DNA from: Novosphingobium sp. MD-1
GTDB taxonomy: Bacteria > Pseudomonadota > Alphaproteobacteria > Sphingomonadales > Sphingomonadaceae
NCBI RefSeq assembly: GCF_001014975.1
Contig: NZ_BBXA01000034.1
Coordinates: 62,001-126,000, forward strand
DNA length: 64,000 nucleotides
Direction of reading: 5' to 3'
The notes under the pieces were generated by a model. That model ran no database searches. It worked only from the letters and a program-made list of their open reading frames with translations, and had not been told where the DNA came from. Made by a program: the position numbers and the translations under genes. Shown piece after piece: positions 53,537-62,689 of the stretch (positions within the stretch are counted from its first letter, which is position 1; each line of letters starts with the position of its first letter).

Positions 53537-54598
53537 TCATCCCAGCGGGGACCACGGCTGGCGGTCTTCCTCGTCCTCCACCTCGCCCATCGGGCGTTCG
53601 GTAACGGTGGCGGCGGGCAGATAGTCCAGCACGGCATCGAGCAGGCGGTCCATACCCTTGCCGGTCGCGCCGGAAATGGGGAACACGCGGTCCGCCCCGG
53701 CTTCAAGCAGTTCCTGCGAGAACGCCTCGACCAGTTCGGCATCGACCAGATCGATCTTGTTGAGCGCGACGATGCGGGGCTTTTCATCGAGCCCGGCGCC
53801 ATAGGCTTCCAGTTCCTCCTCGACGATGTGCATCGCTTCCACCGGATCGGTATCGCCGTGGACATCGATCAGGTGGATCAGCACGCGGCAACGTTCGATG
53901 TGCCCCAGGAAGCGATCGCCGATCCCCGCGCCGTCCGCCGCGCCCGCGATCAGGCCGGGAATGTCGGCCAGCACGAATTCGCGGTTGCGATGGCGCACCA
54001 CGCCCAGCTGCGGCCGCGTGGTGGTGAAGGCATAGGCGCCGACCTTCGCCTTGGTATTGGTGATCTGGTTGATGAAAGTGGACTTGCCGGCGTTGGGCAG
54101 GCCCAGAAGACCCGCATCGGCCAGCAGTTTCAGCCGCAGCCAGACCCACATTTCCTGCCCCGGCCAGCCCGGCCCGGACTGGCGCGGCGCGCGGTTGGTG
54201 CTGGTCTTGTAGCTGGCGTTGCCGCGCCCGCCATCGCCGCCGCGCAGCAGGGTGATGCGCTGGCCGGCCTCGATCAGGTCTGCCAGCACGGTTTCGCGAT
54301 CGTCGTCGAGCACCTGCGTGCCCACCGGCACCTTGATGACAAGATCGTTGCCGCCCGCGCCGGTGCGGTTCTTGCCCGCGCCGCCCATGCCGCGCTGCGC
54401 CTTGAAATGCTGGGTGTAACGGAAATCGATCAGGGTATTGAGGCCGGCCACCGCCTCGAACACGATATCGCCGCCCTTGCCGCCTTCACCGCCATCGGGG
54501 CCGCCATATTCGACGTACTTTTCCCGCCGGAAGCTGACCGCGCCGGGGCCGCCGGCGCCCGAACGGATGAAAATCTTGGCCTGGTCGAGAAAATGCAT
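53537..54598 (-). CDS. obgE: Obg family GTPase
   Basis: A 353-residue GTPase. The glycine-rich OBG fold is at 1-158 (FIRSGAGGPGAVSFRREKY, GGKGGDIVF). The G domain has GLPNAGKST (G1), DIPGLIAGA (G3) and NKID (G4). It works in ribosome maturation and the stringent response. ATG 54598 is the family start. tRNA-Ala lies upstream on the same strand. Confidence 0.96.
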   Translation of the reverse strand: MHFLDQAKIFIRSGAGGPGAVSFRREKYVEYGGPDGGEGGKGGDIVFEAVAGLNTLIDFRYTQHFKAQRGMGGAGKNRTGAGGNDLVIKVPVGTQVLDDDRETVLADLIEAGQRITLLRGGDGGRGNASYKTSTNRAPRQSGPGWPGQEMWVWLRLKLLADAGLLGLPNAGKSTFINQITNTKAKVGAYAFTTTRPQLGVVRHRNREFVLADIPGLIAGAADGAGIGDRFLGHIERCRVLIHLIDVHGDTDPVEAMHIVEEELEAYGAGLDEKPRIVALNKIDLVDAELVEAFSQELLEAGADRVFPISGATGKGMDRLLDAVLDYLPAATVTERPMGEVEDEEDRQPWSPLG

Positions 54599-54707
54599 GG
54601 GTCCTGGTGTCCGGCGGTAGGGCGCTGTTTCGATTGAGGTCGGCGCGGCTCTGCGGCCGCCGCCCTCACCTCTTGATAGCACCCGACAAGAGGCCGGTTA
54701 AGAATAC

Positions 54708-54783
<76 letters not shown>

Positions 54784-54875
54784 GTTCCCAGTATCTTCCG
54801 CCTGCCCATGACACGCCATGGACCGGCGGGAGCGCGCCCCTTAGCGCAGCCCTCCCGCCGATGAAAGACCAAAAA

Positions 54876-55622
54876 TCACTTTTTTGGCGAGGTGCCCGTT
54901 CCGCCGCCCGCAGTGGCCGGAAGCACCACGGCCGAGGCCGGCTGAGCCACGGGCTGGCCGTATTGCGCCTGCCATGCGGCCAGATCGATGCGGTACTGTT
55001 CGTAGCGGCGGTAGAAATCGTCGAACACCACTTCGATGTTCGGCAGGCTGCGCACCGCGAAGGCTTCCAGATCGACCGACTTCACGGCTTCGCCATCCTC
55101 GCTGACCGCCAGCACGGCATCGCAGAAATGAGGCAGCGTGGGCGGCAGCGCGAAGTGGTTGTAAACCGCCGTCATGTACTGTTCGCGCGGAGCGGTGAAG
55201 CGCGCGCCATATTTCTTGCGAAATTCCTCATCGACCTTCTTGTTCGCGGCCGTGAGCGTGCGCGCATGGTTCTTCAGGAACACGCGATAGCGCACCAGAA
55301 TGTTGGCGTGCTTGGGTTCGTTGCAGTTGAGCGCGGCCACGTTGTACGCCGAACGCAGGTTCCACAGCATCTGCGACGGCGAGATGTTGCGGTTGACGGA
55401 TTCGCGCAGTCCGTTGGCATCGGCTGCCGGGAAGGCAAGGTTGCTGCTGGCGCCGTTGGGCGGCATCGGCTTGGGCGGAATGATGACCACCTTCGGCGGC
55501 GGGGGCGGCGGAGGCGGCGGTGGGACGACCTTGGGCGCGCAGGACGCGAGTGCGACGGTCAGAACGGCAACCGTGCCGCCGGTAACGATAGCTGGCCCCG
55601 AAAGGCGCGAAAAACGGAACAT
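54876..55622 (-). CDS. Hypothetical lipoprotein with polyproline segment
   Basis: A 248-residue protein. A hydrophobic signal (GGTVAVLTVALASC) ends in an LASC lipobox, predicting a lipid-anchored envelope protein. A run of about ten prolines follows, then a helical domain (about residues 60-215) of unknown family. GGGGGAG lies six bases before ATG 55622. It follows the Bax-inhibitor gene but a terminator separates them. Confidence 0.75.
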   Translation of the reverse strand: MFRFSRLSGPAIVTGGTVAVLTVALASCAPKVVPPPPPPPPPPKVVIIPPKPMPPNGASSNLAFPAADANGLRESVNRNISPSQMLWNLRSAYNVAALNCNEPKHANILVRYRVFLKNHARTLTAANKKVDEEFRKKYGARFTAPREQYMTAVYNHFALPPTLPHFCDAVLAVSEDGEAVKSVDLEAFAVRSLPNIEVVFDDFYRRYEQYRIDLAAWQAQYGQPVAQPASAVVLPATAGGGTGTSPKK

Positions 55623-55711
55623 CTGTACTCCCCCGAAGAGCCCGAAGCGCGCGACCATGCCTGCCGCTGCCTGTCTCCAAGATGAAGCAGCGCTGTAACC
55701 CCGCGAGACGG

Positions 55712-55751
55712 CAAAGAAAATGCCCGGCGACCCTTTCCGGCCGCCGGGCAT
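55712..55751 (-). terminator. Intrinsic terminator of the Bax-inhibitor gene
   Basis: ATGCCCGGCG (55720-55729) and CGCCGGGCAT (55742-55751) form a perfect 10-bp stem. On the minus strand it is followed by TTTTCTTTGC. It lies 71 bases past the stop at 55822. Confidence 0.82.
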
Positions 55752-55821
55752 CCCGTTTTGTCCACACTGTGGCGCGTCAGGCCCGCGCTTCAGGGCAACA
55801 AATGCCCGCGCGTTCCGCAGA

Positions 55822-56565
55822 TCAGCGGCGATCGCCCATGAACTGCAGCAGGAACTGGAACATGTTGATGAAGTCCAGGTAAAGCGTCAGCGCACCCAGC
55901 ACGACCGCCTTGCCGACGAAATCGGTGCCGGCGACCTGCGCGTAGGTTTCCTTGAGGCGCTGCGTGTCATAGGCGGTCAGACCCGCGAAGATCAGCACGC
56001 CCAGGAAGCTGATGCCCCAGGCAAGGCCCGGCGAGCGCAGGAAGATGTTGATCAGCGACGCGATCAGGATGCCGAACAGGCCCATGATCAGGAAGCTGCC
56101 CATGCCCGAAAGGCTCTTCTTCGTGGTATAGCCGAACAGGCTGAGACCGGCGAAAGCGCCTGCGGTGGCGAAGAACGTCACCGCGATCGAAGGGCCGGTA
56201 TAGACGAAGAAGATCGCCGACAGCGACATGCCCATCACCACGCTGAAGGCCCAGAACAGGCCCTGCATGGCAGCGGTGGACAGGCGGTTGACGCCGAAGC
56301 TCATCACCATGACGAAGCCCAGCGGCGCGAGCGCGACGAGCCAGCGCAGCGGCGTGCCGAACACCGCCGCGGCCATGCCTGTGGTGGCGAACAGCAGCGC
56401 GACAATGCCCGAAAGCAGCACGCCCGAAGCCATGTAGTTGTAGATCGAAAGCATGTACCGCCGCAGGCCGGCGTCGAAGACTTCGCCGCGACCATAGGCG
56501 CCGGAAAGGCTCGGAGACGCGCCGAAGCCCGTCCGAGTGGGCTGAGGATCGTTCCAGTTTGCCAT
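55822..56565 (-). CDS. Bax inhibitor-1/YccA family membrane protein
   Basis: A 247-residue protein with seven hydrophobic segments. The C-terminus (ALTLYLDFINMFQFLLQFMGDRR) and FAGLTAYDTQRLKE with the conserved Asp pair are typical of the BI-1 (TMBIM) family, which may act as pH-sensitive calcium channels or modulators of FtsH. ATG 56565 begins the usual polar N-terminus. A 22-base perfect dyad lies between it and proC. Confidence 0.92.
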   Translation of the reverse strand: MANWNDPQPTRTGFGASPSLSGAYGRGEVFDAGLRRYMLSIYNYMASGVLLSGIVALLFATTGMAAAVFGTPLRWLVALAPLGFVMVMSFGVNRLSTAAMQGLFWAFSVVMGMSLSAIFFVYTGPSIAVTFFATAGAFAGLSLFGYTTKKSLSGMGSFLIMGLFGILIASLINIFLRSPGLAWGISFLGVLIFAGLTAYDTQRLKETYAQVAGTDFVGKAVVLGALTLYLDFINMFQFLLQFMGDRR

Positions 56566-56702
56566 TGTTTCCAAAACTCCGTTGCCGGGCACGATGCCCG
56601 ATACACGGCAATATCGTAGCATCGCGGGCGGGTTTCAAGCGAAACCGGAACCGGGAACGGGTCGCGAATTGTAAGAATTTGTTGCGGGAGAGGTGATGCG
56701 GC

Positions 56703-56724
56703 GCCTTCGATGGACATCGAAGGC
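56703..56724. other. Perfect dyad between proC and the Bax-inhibitor gene
   Basis: GCCTTCGATG-GA-CATCGAAGGC is a 10+10 base inverted repeat 27 bases past the proC stop. It may be a terminator without T-run or an operator for the Bax-inhibitor gene. Confidence 0.4.
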
Positions 56725-56750
56725 TTGCGGCAACACCGAACCAACAAGAC

Positions 56751-57560
56751 CTACTTCGCCGCCGCGCGCGCCTGTTCGGTCATTTCCGCGCTGCGATCGC
56801 GCGCGCCGCGCAGGGTGTCTTCGAGCAGGCGCACCAGCCGGCGATCGGCATCGAGCACGTCGATGCCGACTTGCGTTACGCCGCCGGGGCTCGCCACGCG
56901 GCGGGCGAGCTCGCCGGGCGAATGGTCGGACGAGGCCGCCAGCGCCGCCGCGCCTTCGACCATGGCCAGCGCCAGGCGATCCGCCTGTTCGCGCGCGAGG
57001 CCGAGCGACGCCGCCGCCTCTGCCAGCGCATCGATGAAGCGGTAGACGAACGCCGGCCCGGACCCGGCCAGCGCGGTGACGAGGTCCATCTGGCCTTCTC
57101 CGGCCAGCCATTCGGCCTGCCCCAGCGGCGCCATCAGGCTATCGGTGAGCGCGCGCGCATCCCCTTGCGCATCGCCGAACAGCGCGATCGGCGACTTGCC
57201 GAGCGCGGCGGCGAGATTTGGCATGACGCGCACCACCGCCCCGGCATCGGGAAAGGCACCACGCAGCGTGGCGAGATCGACCCCGGCGAGAATGGAGAGA
57301 AGCAGCGTTCCCTGGGTCACGAACGGCCGCACCGTGGCCATGGCATCGGCGAACTGCTGCGGCTTGAACCCCAGCAGGACCACATCATAAGCGCCCGTGG
57401 CCTCGGCGATCGAGCGCACCAGACGCACGCTCGCCGGCGCGGCTTCCAGCCGGGGGTCGACGATGGTGAACGCCGCCGGATCGAAGCCCGCCGCCAGCCA
57501 GCCCGCGAGCATGGCGCCGCCCATGTTGCCACACCCGAACTGAAGGATCTGCACCGTCAT
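56751..57560 (-). CDS. proC: Pyrroline-5-carboxylate reductase
   Basis: A 269-residue enzyme. The N-terminal NADP motif is FGCGNMGGAMLAGW; VVRVMPNLAAALGKSPIALF and the C-terminal GVTQVGIDVL (with the usual ASPGGTT form present as ASPGGVT) are family signatures. It makes proline. It lies downstream of the YbjN-domain gene on the same strand. Confidence 0.94.
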   Translation of the reverse strand: MTVQILQFGCGNMGGAMLAGWLAAGFDPAAFTIVDPRLEAAPASVRLVRSIAEATGAYDVVLLGFKPQQFADAMATVRPFVTQGTLLLSILAGVDLATLRGAFPDAGAVVRVMPNLAAALGKSPIALFGDAQGDARALTDSLMAPLGQAEWLAGEGQMDLVTALAGSGPAFVYRFIDALAEAAASLGLAREQADRLALAMVEGAAALAASSDHSPGELARRVASPGGVTQVGIDVLDADRRLVRLLEDTLRGARDRSAEMTEQARAAAK

Positions 57561-57747
57561 GATCTGTCTCCTGCGCCGCGATTTCGGAACCGCGACTGGT
57601 CCAGGATCGCGCCAAAGGCAAGAGCGCGCTCGATCAGGATGTTTTCAAATGGCCAATGACGATCGAAGCGATGGCATCTGGCGCCGGTGCCGCAATCCTG
57701 TCCGGATTTTCATTCGGCCCTCAGTCTTCGGTCATGCCGGGCGCGGT

Positions 57748-57984
57748 ATGGTGATCGCCATGGACAACACCGACACGCAAACGAGGGCAAAGCTGGTGCG
57801 CGGACTCATGTGGAGCGCGCCGCTGGCAATCACCCTGTGGGGCATGCTGGCACTGGCGGCCCTCGCCGTGGTTCCGCACACCGTCCGCCACGCAATCCAC
57901 GCCGACGCCCGCTATACGGTGCACGTGCTGAAACGCGATCTCGGGTGGCGCCCGCCCTCTTCCGGACTCACGCACGCGGGCTGA
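57748..57984 (+). CDS. Small hypothetical membrane protein
   Basis: A 78-residue frame with one strong hydrophobic helix (APLAITLWGMLALAALAVV) and a basic C-terminus. ATG 57760 is an alternative start. No family recognised. It lies between proC and the YbjN gene on the opposite strand; support is only the coherent helix and lack of another gene here. Confidence 0.4.
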   Translation: MVIAMDNTDTQTRAKLVRGLMWSAPLAITLWGMLALAALAVVPHTVRHAIHADARYTVHVLKRDLGWRPPSSGLTHAG

Positions 57985-57990
57985 AACCCG

Positions 57991-58494
57991 TCAGGCTTCC
58001 CCGGCGGCGTCCACCAGCGCGCTGGCCAAGGCATCGGCCGGGGTCTTGTCGCCCCACAGGATAAACTGGAACGCGGGATAGAAACGGTCGCATTCGTCGA
58101 CCGCCGCCTCGATCGCGGTCTGCGCCTGGGTGAGGCTGAGCAGCCCGTCATCGCCCAGCATCAGGCCGTGGCGATAGAGCAGCACGCCGCCGTTCGACCA
58201 GATATCGAAATGGCCCAGCCAGACCTGTTCGTTGATGAGCGCCATGACCTCGAAGACCGCGCCCTTCTTGTCATCGGGCACGCGGATATCGGGCAGGCAG
58301 AGAATCTGCAGAACGTGGTCCTCGGCGCGCCAGATCGAACGAATCTGGTAATTGGCCCAGCTGCCCTGGATCTCGCCCAGTATCTCGTCGTCCGAAACGA
58401 ATTCGAACGGCCAGCCGCGCGCCTCGAACAGCGAGGCGAGCATGTCGACGGGCGCCGCGTCATCGCGTTCGCTTTCGTCGTGACCGGTCCGCAT
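57991..58494 (-). CDS. YbjN domain-containing protein
   Basis: A 167-residue protein of the YbjN family, with the type III secretion chaperone-like fold: SLFEARGWPFEFVSDDEILGEIQGSWANY, WLGHFDIWSNGGVLLYRHGL and DECDRFYPAFQFILWGDKTPADAL. It commonly precedes proC in alphaproteobacteria, as here. ATG 58494 has GGAG upstream and is preferred to ATG 58506. Function unknown. Confidence 0.9.
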   Translation of the reverse strand: MRTGHDESERDDAAPVDMLASLFEARGWPFEFVSDDEILGEIQGSWANYQIRSIWRAEDHVLQILCLPDIRVPDDKKGAVFEVMALINEQVWLGHFDIWSNGGVLLYRHGLMLGDDGLLSLTQAQTAIEAAVDECDRFYPAFQFILWGDKTPADALASALVDAAGEA

Positions 58495-58675
58495 CAGACA
58501 CTCCATCCATCGCAAACGAGCAATCTGCCGTTCGCCTGCCCTGACCCATCGCGGAGCGCGGGGCCGGGGACAATCAACGGTTAACCCGTCGTTGGGCAAA
58601 ACTCGACAAGGCTGTTTATAACATGTGGACAAGGGGTGAACATCCGGTTCGGATGCGAAAGCCCGCGCGGGCGCC

Positions 58676-60955
58676 CTAGCGCGCGGGAAGCGGATCGACT
58701 GCCTGCCCCGCCGGGCTGGTCCACTGGAAGCCGCTGACGCCGGCGCGGCGCAGCTGGTTGAGGAAGGCCTGCGCGTCGTCGTCGCTGTCGAACGGACCGG
58801 TCAGCAGCCGGAAATTGCTGCGCCACGGCGTGATATAGGGCTTGCGCGCTCGCAGCACGGACGCCTCGCGCACCAGGCGCTGCCATTCACGCCCCATCAC
58901 ATCGCGATTGGCGCCGGTCAGCACCTGCACCCAGACGCGGCTGGGATTGGCGGGCGGACGGGCCTTCGCGCCCTTGCCTTTAGCTCCCTTGGTTTCCTTG
59001 GCGTCCTTCGCATCCTTGGAGCCTCTGCCCCGGATGTCCGACGCGGTTTCGCGCCCGCGCGGGCCGGACGAGGGGGTGGCCTCCTCCTCGGTGGCTGCAG
59101 CGCGCCCGCGACGCCGCGTCGTGCGATCGGCAGGTTCGGGTTCGGCGGGCTTGGATTCGGCGGCCTTGACCGGGGCCGGCTTCTCCTCGGGAGGCTTGGG
59201 CCGCGCGGGCTGGATGCGCGAGATGTCGACCGCGGCCACGGCCTGATGCCGCTCCTCTTCGGGCGGACGGAACCCTTCGAACAGGCTGCGGAAATCGGCG
59301 GCATCGGCAGGCGGCGCGGATGCTGCGGGCGAAGACCGGGCCGGTTCGACAATCGCGGTGGGCGGTGGCGCCGCGGATGGCGCGACCGCCGCGACCTGAA
59401 CCGGTGGTTCGGCCACGGGAGCCGGAGTCGGCGCGGGGGGCGGCGTGGCGGCCGGAGCTGGTGTCGGAACAGCCTGGGCGGTGGCGGTGCTGCCCTGCAC
59501 CCGCGACAGATCGAAACCCGGGGAGGGTGCGGGAGTGCGCGCTGTTGCTGGCGCGGGCGTCGGAGTCGGCGTAACGACGGGCGTAGCGGCGGCCGTGGCG
59601 ACCTGACCCGCCGCCGGGGCAGGTGCCGGCGCGGCCATCGCGGCGGGCGGGATGCTGCTGGCAGGCGGCGGCCCGTCGAGCCGCGAGGCCGGATAGGGGC
59701 GCGGAATCACCAGCGGCCGCTCGCCCGTCGGCTGCAACGCGGCGGTCGAGCCGACGGATGGAGACGCCGCCGTCGCCACCTGCACGGGCGCCGAAGCGGC
59801 CGCCGAAACAGGCGGTTGCGTGACCGTGCGCGACGGCATGGGTACGGGGGGCGGCACCGGTGCCGGCGCTGGCGACGGCGTTGGAGTGGGCAACAACGAC
59901 ACGCCGACGCCCGTTGCCGGGCGGGTCGTGGAGGAGGCCGTCGGGGCGGGCGACGCCGATGCAACGCGCACCGGTTCCGCCCGGCCCGGACGGCGGCGCT
60001 TTTCGCGGCTGGGCCTGTCCGCCGCCTGCGTCCCCAACGCCTCGCCCGTTGGAATCAGCGCGGCATCGGCACGCGGCGCGCGCGGATGGAGCGCGGCATA
60101 TTGCACGACGCGCGGCTCATCACGGCCGATATCCGCCGCGCGCGGGAATCGCCCGAGGTTGGCGGCGGCGGCCTGCTGCGCCGGGGTCAGCCGCGGCATG
60201 TAGCGCAGATAGGGCGTGATGCCGGCAGCAAGCTGCTGCGGCATCGAGGCATAGGCGACCGACACCGCCTCATCCTGCTGGCCGGAGATCGCCATGATAA
60301 ACGTGCGCGTGCGCCACGCCGCGCGGTCCTGCGTCTGCAACAGCGGGTTCAGCACGTTCTCCGATCCGCGCCGATCCCCGGCGATCGCGAGGCTGAGCGC
60401 GTAGCGGCGCGCGACTTCCGCATTAGGCCCACGGCTGAGCGCGACCTGGTAGAAGCGCTGCGCCGTGGCATTGTCGCCGATCAGATCGTAGGCCAGCCCG
60501 CGATCCGCCGCCATCGGAAACAGATCGGCGCCTGCCCGTTCGGCATCGTCGAAATAGCGGATCGCGGAGAACGGATCGTCGCGGACCAGTGCCGCGCCGA
60601 TCTGCGCCTTGACCGTGCCGTTGCCCGGCGCAACCTCGTCCGCGCGCTTGAAGAAGCCCAGCGCGGCATCGCTGTCGCCCACACGCTGCGCGGCGTTACC
60701 CGCCGCGATCAGGGCATCGATATTGCGCGGATCGCGCGCCAGCCGGTTGAGCGCGGCGTTGAGCGCCTGCGTGCCGCCGACCTGCCCGGTGATGGGTTGC
60801 ACCACAGGGCGCGACACGGATTCCGGCTGGTCCACATCCTCGTCGACCGGACCCGATGTGGCACGTTGCGCGAAAAGCGCCGAAGCGCTGCAGGCGGCGA
60901 GGAGCCCGACCGCAACGCGCGGCCAGACGGTTCGTTTCGACAAATGGCGACTCAT
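58676..60955 (-). CDS. TPR and SPOR domain envelope protein
   Basis: A 759-residue secreted or periplasmic protein. A signal peptide (VAVGLLAACSASALFAQ) is followed by TPR-like helices (residues about 55-260), then a very long low-complexity Pro/Ala linker (about 290-560), a charged part (560-670) and a C-terminal SPOR domain (WVQVLTGANRDVMGREW, FRLLTGPFDSDDDAQAFLNQL). SPOR domains bind denuded glycans at division septa; location next to ftsZ fits a septal role. It starts 103 bases after the ftsZ stop. Confidence 0.85.
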   Translation of the reverse strand: MSRHLSKRTVWPRVAVGLLAACSASALFAQRATSGPVDEDVDQPESVSRPVVQPITGQVGGTQALNAALNRLARDPRNIDALIAAGNAAQRVGDSDAALGFFKRADEVAPGNGTVKAQIGAALVRDDPFSAIRYFDDAERAGADLFPMAADRGLAYDLIGDNATAQRFYQVALSRGPNAEVARRYALSLAIAGDRRGSENVLNPLLQTQDRAAWRTRTFIMAISGQQDEAVSVAYASMPQQLAAGITPYLRYMPRLTPAQQAAAANLGRFPRAADIGRDEPRVVQYAALHPRAPRADAALIPTGEALGTQAADRPSREKRRRPGRAEPVRVASASPAPTASSTTRPATGVGVSLLPTPTPSPAPAPVPPPVPMPSRTVTQPPVSAAASAPVQVATAASPSVGSTAALQPTGERPLVIPRPYPASRLDGPPPASSIPPAAMAAPAPAPAAGQVATAAATPVVTPTPTPAPATARTPAPSPGFDLSRVQGSTATAQAVPTPAPAATPPPAPTPAPVAEPPVQVAAVAPSAAPPPTAIVEPARSSPAASAPPADAADFRSLFEGFRPPEEERHQAVAAVDISRIQPARPKPPEEKPAPVKAAESKPAEPEPADRTTRRRGRAAATEEEATPSSGPRGRETASDIRGRGSKDAKDAKETKGAKGKGAKARPPANPSRVWVQVLTGANRDVMGREWQRLVREASVLRARKPYITPWRSNFRLLTGPFDSDDDAQAFLNQLRRAGVSGFQWTSPAGQAVDPLPAR

Positions 60956-61058
60956 GTTGCCGCTCCCTTATCGACATCCCGCAGAACCGGCGACAACAGA
61001 TCGGCGAAACGGGCGCTCCCGCCGTCCGAATTGCGGCGGCGGGAGGTCCGGACGCGCG

Positions 61059-62510
61059 TTACTGGTTGTTCTGACGCCCGAGGAAGCGCGGAATATTCAG
61101 TGCGCCGCCATCATCCTCGTCATCGGCCGCCTTGCCGCTGCCACGCGAAAGATTGGCCATGCGTTCGAACAGCGTGCTGCCACCGCCACCCGGCGCCACG
61201 CGCGGGGTGGCGCGTTCGGCCGGGGCCTCGGATGCCTCGCCACCGAAACGCGGGGGAGCACCGATTTCCTCGGACCCGCCGAGCACGAGTTCGTCGTTGC
61301 CCGCCGCCGAAGCCGGCGGCACGGGCGCGGCATGTTCCTCGCTGAGATCGAGCGTGAGGTCGAGGGCTTCCGGTTCCGGAGTGGCCTCCGCCACGGGCGG
61401 CGTCCAGGCAGGAACGGGCTCGGGAGCCTGCTGCACGGGCGGCGCGGGTTCGGGCGCGGCGACGGGGGCCGTCGTCGGGAACGCCGGACCGCGCGAGGCG
61501 CCGGGAAGGTTGAGCGGGCGCGCGGCCTGTTCGGCCATTTCGGCGCTCTGCTCGATACCCGTGGCCACGACCGAGACGCGGATCTTGCCATCGAGATCCG
61601 GATTGAACGCCGAACCCCAGATGATGTTGGCGTTGGGATCGACCAGTTCGCGGATATGGTTGGCCGCTTCGTCGACTTCGAGCAGCTTCATGTCGTCGCC
61701 GCCGATGATCGAGATGATCACGCCGCGGGCACCCTGCATCGACACGCCATCGAGCAGCGGATTGGCGATGGCGCGTTCGGCCGCTTCGAGCGCGCGGTTC
61801 GGGCCATCGCCCTCGCCCGTGCCCATCATCGCCTTGCCCATTTCGCCCATTACCGAGCGCACGTCGGCAAAGTCGAGGTTGATGAGGCCGGGCATGACCA
61901 TCAGGTCGGTGATCGAGCGCACGCCCTGCTGCAGCACTTCGTCGGCCAGCTGGAACGCTTCCTTGAAGGTCGTTTCCGCCTTGGCGACCAGGAACAGGTT
62001 CTGGTTGGGGATGACGATCAGGGTATCGACGTGCTTCTGCAGTTCCTCGATGCCCGATTCCGCCGAACGCATCCGGCGCGTGCCTTCGAACAGGAACGGC
62101 TTGGTGACCACGCCCACGGTCAGCACGCCCTTCTTGCGCGCGACTTCGGCGATGACCGGCGCGGCACCGGTGCCGGTGCCGCCGCCCATCCCGGCGGCGA
62201 TGAAGCACATGTGGACGCCGTCGAGCGCGCGCTCGATCTCTTCCATCGTCTCTTCGGCGGCGGCGCGGCCGACTTCGGGCCGCGCGCCCGCGCCCAGGCC
62301 CTGCGTGATCGCCGGCCCAAGCTGGATGCGGTTTTCGGCGATCGAGTTGTTCAGCGCCTGCGCATCGGTGTTCACGACGACGAAATCGACGCCTTCGATC
62401 CCGGCGCTGATCATGTTGGCGATGGCGTTTCCGCCCGCGCCGCCAACACCGATCACCGTGATGCGGGGCCGAAGCTCATCGATGGCCGGCGGTCCGATGT
62501 TGATGCTCAT
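61059..62510 (-). CDS. ftsZ: Cell division GTPase FtsZ
   Basis: A 483-residue tubulin homologue. The GTP tubulin signature GGGTGTGAAPV and T7-loop region are intact; the globular core ends near residue 320. A long Pro/Ala linker of over 130 residues follows, then the conserved tail NIPRFLGRQNNQ that binds FtsA. Such long linkers are typical of alphaproteobacteria. It lies 179 bases after ftsA. Confidence 0.97.
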   Translation of the reverse strand: MSINIGPPAIDELRPRITVIGVGGAGGNAIANMISAGIEGVDFVVVNTDAQALNNSIAENRIQLGPAITQGLGAGARPEVGRAAAEETMEEIERALDGVHMCFIAAGMGGGTGTGAAPVIAEVARKKGVLTVGVVTKPFLFEGTRRMRSAESGIEELQKHVDTLIVIPNQNLFLVAKAETTFKEAFQLADEVLQQGVRSITDLMVMPGLINLDFADVRSVMGEMGKAMMGTGEGDGPNRALEAAERAIANPLLDGVSMQGARGVIISIIGGDDMKLLEVDEAANHIRELVDPNANIIWGSAFNPDLDGKIRVSVVATGIEQSAEMAEQAARPLNLPGASRGPAFPTTAPVAAPEPAPPVQQAPEPVPAWTPPVAEATPEPEALDLTLDLSEEHAAPVPPASAAGNDELVLGGSEEIGAPPRFGGEASEAPAERATPRVAPGGGGSTLFERMANLSRGSGKAADDEDDGGALNIPRFLGRQNNQ

Positions 62511-62689
62511 AGCGGTCTCCCGTTCGGGTTGGGTGCGTTTCGGTTGAACTTAGCCGACCTGTGGCACAGTTGGATTCGTCGAATAAAGGTTAAATAGACC
62601 TTTTCCACAGGATGAGCGGCCGAATGGTTCGCAAAATCCGCTATTCAGGCGCGCAGCGGTGGATAACTTGCCGTGATCGGGCGCGCACA

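Noticed and set aside
59246..61345. A 699-codon open frame antisense to the TPR/SPOR gene, rich in Arg and Gly
   Set aside because: Results from the Pro/Ala linker read backwards; the sense protein has signal peptide, TPR and SPOR domains.
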